Assembly: GCA_937880705.1 (NCBI GenBank)
Contig: CALGRZ010000008.1
Coordinates: forward strand, 1 to 30,974
DNA: 30,974 nt
Direction of reading: 5' to 3'
Origin: an uncultured Alistipes sp.
GTDB taxonomy: Bacteria > Bacteroidota > Bacteroidia > Bacteroidales > Rikenellaceae
Every line of letters begins with the position of its first letter. Position 1 is the stretch's first letter. Positions 30,925-30,974 of the stretch are shown piece after piece. The notes beneath the pieces are model-generated. The model ran no database searches and was not told the origin of the DNA. It saw only the letters and a list, made by a program, of their open reading frames with translations. The translations under genes were made by a program, and so were the position numbers.

Positions 30925-30974
30925 ATGCGACACCTTATAATAACACTGTTTTTTGCTATGTTTGCCCTCACCGC
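30925..30974 (+). CDS. N-terminus of an exported protein, cut by window edge
   Basis: The ATG at 30925 opens a frame of 16 codons to the window end: MRHLII followed by a hydrophobic LFFAMFALT core, which looks like the start of a signal peptide. An ATG at 30917 is followed soon by a stop and is not used. The rest, and so the function, lies outside the window. Confidence 0.55.
   Translation, partial: MRHLIITLFFAMFALT

Overview
The window reads as chromosomal DNA of a Bacteroidales bacterium, plausibly Rikenellaceae/Alistipes-like. The evidence is Bacteroidota-type promoters (TTTG, a 19-20 bp spacer, then TAnnTTTG) before several genes, little sign of Shine-Dalgarno sequences, a PheS with a cysteine-rich insertion, a YbeY carrying the Bacteroidota HGxLHLCGxKD site, a patatin fused to an outer-membrane barrel, and moderate GC with Glu written mostly as GAG. 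The genus is an inference. Almost everything is core housekeeping; no tRNA, rRNA, CRISPR array, transposase or prophage was recognised.

Layout. (1) 1-3003, plus strand: 5'-truncated metG, then ilvE and a strong terminator. (2) 3001-3207: a gene-free stretch made of inverted short repeats and hairpins. (3) 3242-10060, minus strand: a tightly packed run pheS - TPR protein - EnvC-like protein - ybeY - mnmG, followed by an AT-rich GIY-YIG-like gene that looks acquired. (4) 10166-12472, plus: a patatin/outer-membrane-barrel protein. (5) 12570-16320, minus: an ion-transport cluster (short RCK_N-only KtrA, KtrB/TrkH channel, CNNM/CorC-type transporter) with a structured leader and a doubtful small upstream ORF. 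(6) 16638-18611, plus: a lipoprotein type I pullulanase. (7) 18640-18817: gene-free, with a near-ideal promoter on the minus strand pointing at a hairpin, a possible small RNA. (8) 19058-22388, plus: lipA-lipB-recJ. (9) 22557-24419, minus: dxs. (10) 24640-26576, plus: pyrH - TlpA-like thioredoxin - frr. (11) 26668-27957, minus: a zinc-ribbon/coiled-coil membrane protein. (12) 28035-30732, minus: apt-recG. (13) 30925-end, plus: the first 16 codons of an exported protein.

The genes mostly work independently: translation (metG, pheS, frr, ybeY, mnmG), cofactors and isoprenoids (lipA, lipB, dxs), nucleotides (pyrH, apt), DNA repair (recJ, recG), envelope (EnvC-like, patatin-barrel, thioredoxin), ion balance and starch use. 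The least explained parts are the palindromic repeat next to the GIY-YIG-like gene, the possible minus-strand RNA at 18640-18780, the GC-rich islet at 16432-16532, and the leader of the ion-transport cluster.
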